Assembly (NCBI GenBank): GCA_944385055.1
Contig: CALWVT010000006.1
Span: 1 to 64,000, forward strand
Length of the DNA stretch: 64,000 bases
DNA from: an uncultured Clostridia bacterium
Lineage (GTDB): Bacteria; Bacillota; Clostridia; Oscillospirales; Acutalibacteraceae
Direction: 5' to 3'
In this document: in pieces, positions 61,460-64,000 of the stretch
How the letters are laid out: each line of letters begins with the position of its first letter
Numbering within the stretch: position 1 is the stretch's first letter
Position numbers and translations under genes: made by a program
Notes under the pieces: model-generated
Databases searched by the model: none
Told to the model about the DNA's origin: nothing
Seen by the model: only the letters and a program-made list of their open reading frames with translations

Positions 61460-63229
61460 TTAGGCCAGATTTGCCTTCAATTTTGCGAGTTCGTCGCGCA
61501 GCTCCTGCGGGAGTTTATCGCCGAACTTCTTATAGAATTCTTCGATGCCGTCAGCCTCTTTCTGCCACTGGCCCTTGTCCACCGTCAGGATCGACTTCAG
61601 CGTATCGAAGCTAATCTTGTCCTCAATGCCCTCGAGGTTAATGTCCTCCGGCTTCGGCACGTAGCCGATCGGCGTCTCGACCGCGTCGACTTCGCCCGCG
61701 CAGCGCGACAGGATCCAGTCGACAACGCGCAGGTTGTCGCCAAAGCCCGGCCACAGGAAGTTGCCGTCTTCGTCGAGGCGGAACCAGTTGACGTTGAAGA
61801 TCTTCGGCGCTTTGTCGCCGAGCTTCTCGCCCATCTCAATCCAATGTGCGAAATAATCGCCCATGTTGTAGCCGCAGAACGGCAGCATCGCCATCGGGTC
61901 GCGGCGCACAACGCCCACGGCACCCGTCGCCGCAGCCGTCGTTTCGGAGGCCATAATCGAGCCGACGAATACGCCGTTGTTCCAGTCACGCGACTGATAC
62001 ACGAGCGGTGTCGTCTGTGCGCGGCGGCCGCCGAAGATGATCGCGTCGATCGGCACACCCGTGCCCTTGTCGAATTCGGGGCTGATGCACGGGCAGTTCT
62101 TTGCCGGCGCCGTGAAGCGGCTGTTCGGATGCGCGCCCTTTTCCGTGCTCGTCTTGCCGTTCCAGGGGTTGCCCTTCCAGTCCGTGCCGTTCTCCGGCGG
62201 ATTCTTGTCGAGGCCTTCCCACCAGACCGTCATGTCGTCGTTGCTTAACGCGACGTTCGTGAAGATCGTGCCGCGGCGCGTCGTTGCGAGCGCGTTCGGG
62301 TTCGAGTGGTCGTTCGTGCCGGGCGCCACGCCGAAGAAGCCGTTTTCGGGGTTGATCGCCCACAGGCGGCCGTCCGGGCCGATGCGCATCCACGCGATGT
62401 CGTCGCCGACCGTGAAGATCTTATAGCCCTTCTTCTGATAGCCCTCCGGCGGGATCAGCATCGCGAGGTTCGTCTTGCCGCACGCGGACGGGAACGCCGC
62501 CGCGACGTAGTGGAGCTCACCCTTCGGGTTCTGCACACCGAGGATCAGCATGTGCTCGGCCATCCAGCCTTCCTGCTTGCCCTGGTACGACGCGATGCGC
62601 AGCGCAAAGCACTTCTTGCCCAGGAGCACGTTGCCGCCGTAAGCGGAGTTGACCGAGATAATCGTGTTGTCCTCCGGGAACTGGCAGATATAGCGCTTTT
62701 CGGGGTCGACGTTGCACTTTGCGTGCAGGCCCTTAACCCAGTCCGTGCTGTCGCCGAGCGTCTCCCAGACCTTCTCGCTAACGCGCGTCATGATGGACAT
62801 GTTCAAAACGACATAGATCGAGTCCGTGATTTCGACGCCGATCTTCGAGAACGGCGAGCCGATCGGGCCCATCGAATACGGGATAATATACATCGTGCGG
62901 CCCTTGTAGCTGTCGCGCGCGATGTCAAACAGCATCTGATAGCATTTCTGCGGGTCCATCCAGTGGTTCGTCGGGCCGGCGTCCTCTTCCTTGCGCGTGC
63001 AGATGAACGTGCGGTCCTCCACGCGCGCGACGTCGTTGACGGCCGTGCGGTGCAGATAGCAGCCGGGCAGCTTTTCCTGGTTTAACTTGATCATTTCACC
63101 GGTGGAAACAGCTTCTTTCCGCAGCTGTTCGAGCTGTTCTTCCGAGCCGTCGATCCACAGGACACTTTCGGGTTTGACCAGTTCTTTTACCTGCTCGACC
63201 CAGTCCAAAACGGATTTGTTCGTTGTCAT
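61460..63229 (-). CDS. pckG: Phosphoenolpyruvate carboxykinase (GTP)
   Basis: 589 residues, GTP-type. Interconverts oxaloacetate and PEP. Motifs: P-loop FPSACGKTNLAML, the metal-binding VGDDIAWMR, GVAPGTNDHSNPNA, and IIFGGRRAQTTPLVYQ with the mobile-loop Arg. In anaerobes it often runs toward oxaloacetate; with ppdK nearby it forms the PEP-pyruvate-oxaloacetate node. ATG at 63229 with AGGAGA upstream. Convergent with the MFS gene. Confidence 0.97.
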   Translation of the reverse strand: MTTNKSVLDWVEQVKELVKPESVLWIDGSEEQLEQLRKEAVSTGEMIKLNQEKLPGCYLHRTAVNDVARVEDRTFICTRKEEDAGPTNHWMDPQKCYQMLFDIARDSYKGRTMYIIPYSMGPIGSPFSKIGVEITDSIYVVLNMSIMTRVSEKVWETLGDSTDWVKGLHAKCNVDPEKRYICQFPEDNTIISVNSAYGGNVLLGKKCFALRIASYQGKQEGWMAEHMLILGVQNPKGELHYVAAAFPSACGKTNLAMLIPPEGYQKKGYKIFTVGDDIAWMRIGPDGRLWAINPENGFFGVAPGTNDHSNPNALATTRRGTIFTNVALSNDDMTVWWEGLDKNPPENGTDWKGNPWNGKTSTEKGAHPNSRFTAPAKNCPCISPEFDKGTGVPIDAIIFGGRRAQTTPLVYQSRDWNNGVFVGSIMASETTAAATGAVGVVRRDPMAMLPFCGYNMGDYFAHWIEMGEKLGDKAPKIFNVNWFRLDEDGNFLWPGFGDNLRVVDWILSRCAGEVDAVETPIGYVPKPEDINLEGIEDKISFDTLKSILTVDKGQWQKEADGIEEFYKKFGDKLPQELRDELAKLKANLA

Positions 63230-63291
63230 GAAAATGGTTCTCCTTCCGGCCTAGGGCCTAAAAATCTGGGCAGTTCTCGCCGTGCCTCTTT

Positions 63292-63320
63292 ATTATAATA
63301 CAAACGGGGCGGTGAATCAA
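63292..63320 (-). promoter_or_regulatory. Sigma-A promoter of pckG
   Basis: Minus strand TTGATT (63320-63315), 17-bp spacer, TATAAT (63297-63292). Confidence 0.85.
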
Positions 63321-63376
63321 GGAACGAATCGTGAACGATGCATGAAAGGTTTAAAAATCCTGCAAACGAAAACCGG

Positions 63377-64000
63377 TTATCCCCGCTCCATCGCCATTTC
63401 CGGGCAGGCGTTTAGGTCCATACCGGCGGTATGGCCGGCCAAAAATTCATAATACCCCTGCGCGCCGACCATCGCGGCGTTGTCGCCGCAGTAGCAGAGT
63501 TCGGGTTTATAAAACGCCCAGCCGTGTGCGTTCGCGACCCGTTCCAGCTCCCGGCGCAGAAGGCGGTTGGCACTCACGCCGCCGGCGACGACGAGCTTTT
63601 TCCCATGCGTTTCCTCCATGGCGGCCTCCGTGTTGCGCAGCAGGCAGTCGACGACGGCCCGCCGGTACGACGCGGCCAGGTCGGGGATCGAGAGCTGCTC
63701 GCCGCGCTGGGAAGCGTTGTGCAGAAGATTAATGACCGCGGTCTTTAACCCGGAAAAGCTAAAGTCAAACGGCGACCCCGCAACGTGCGGCCGCGGCAGC
63801 GAAAACGCCGTCTCATCGCCCTCCTCCGCGAGCTTGTCGAGCGCAATCCCGCCCGGGTACGGCATGCCCATCGCGCGCGCGGCCTTATCGAACGCCTCGC
63901 CGGCCGCATCGTCGCGCGTTTGCCCGAAAACGGTCATCTTCGTATAGTCTTCCACCTGTACGAGGTGTGTATGCCCGCCCGAGACGACGAGGCACAAAAA
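63377..64000 (-). CDS. tsaD: tRNA threonylcarbamoyladenosine transferase TsaD, C-terminal part
   Basis: Partial; the N-terminal third lies beyond base 64000. The visible part starts in LVVSGGHTHLV (ASKHA fold, metal-binding His) and continues with DDAAGEAFDKAARAMGMPYP, FSFSGLKTAV, VAGGVSANRLLR and CGDNAAM. TsaD makes the t6A37 modification of ANN-decoding tRNAs. The normal C-terminus is present (ends EMAMERG). The reading frame is open to the window edge. Confidence 0.96.
   Translation of the reverse strand, partial: FLCLVVSGGHTHLVQVEDYTKMTVFGQTRDDAAGEAFDKAARAMGMPYPGGIALDKLAEEGDETAFSLPRPHVAGSPFDFSFSGLKTAVINLLHNASQRGEQLSIPDLAASYRRAVVDCLLRNTEAAMEETHGKKLVVAGGVSANRLLRRELERVANAHGWAFYKPELCYCGDNAAMVGAQGYYEFLAGHTAGMDLNACPEMAMERG

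Overview
The window looks like the chromosome of a high-GC, spore-forming Clostridia (Firmicutes), most like gut Oscillospiraceae. The reasons are a SpoVT-type regulator, the nusA-ylxR-ylxQ-infB gene order, a G5/3D-domain RpfB-like secreted protein, strong AGGAGG-type ribosome sites, sigma-A promoters with 17-bp spacers, GTP-type PEP carboxykinase and pyruvate phosphate dikinase. This lineage call is an inference from gene content. No rRNA, tRNA or CRISPR array was seen.

Region 1 (1-9645) is visibly AT-richer foreign DNA, the right part of an integrative element. It holds a two-component system (kinase cut by the window edge), a small XRE repressor, a sigma-70 region-4 protein, an unknown protein with a MazF-type toxin, and a terminal recombination module of three tyrosine recombinases plus a TnpC-like coiled-coil protein (Tn554/RIT-like). 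Its right edge lies inside a flavodoxin/cyclophilin-like gene, of which only the 3' part remains (9646-10278).

Region 2 (10319-16881) is a redox and envelope cluster: aldo/keto reductase, lipoprotein flavodoxin, DUF4405 membrane protein, DUF362 lipoprotein, a DUF318-type permease and an RpfB-like cell-wall protein behind a consensus promoter and structured leader.

Region 3 (17116-30565) is housekeeping: two small membrane proteins, rpe, spoVT, the rimP-nusA-ylxR-ylxQ-infB-rbfA-nrnA-truB-ribF information operon, rpsO and pnp. Several hairpins with terminator features lie inside or ahead of these units.

Region 4 (30706-50217) is the most unusual part. A leftward unit (M20 hydrolase, HutF/SsnA-like amidohydrolase, SDR, HisD-family dehydrogenase) faces a rightward run of 15 genes: RpiR regulator, aconitase-X large and small subunits, an SsuABC/NMT1-like transporter with two ATPases, a NifI1-NifI2 pair of PII proteins, a LarA-like protein, HutI, HutD, HutU and a ThDP enzyme. 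Both divergent transcripts have a sigma-A promoter followed by an intrinsic terminator before the first gene. The set suggests PII-controlled uptake and breakdown of an imidazole or other nitrogenous hydroxy-acid. No hutH and no nitrogenase genes are present in the window. This function is my inference.

Region 5 (50345-64000) is housekeeping and central metabolism: mfd, pth, prs, a C-terminally short glmU, ppdK, an MFS transporter, pckG and a partial tsaD.
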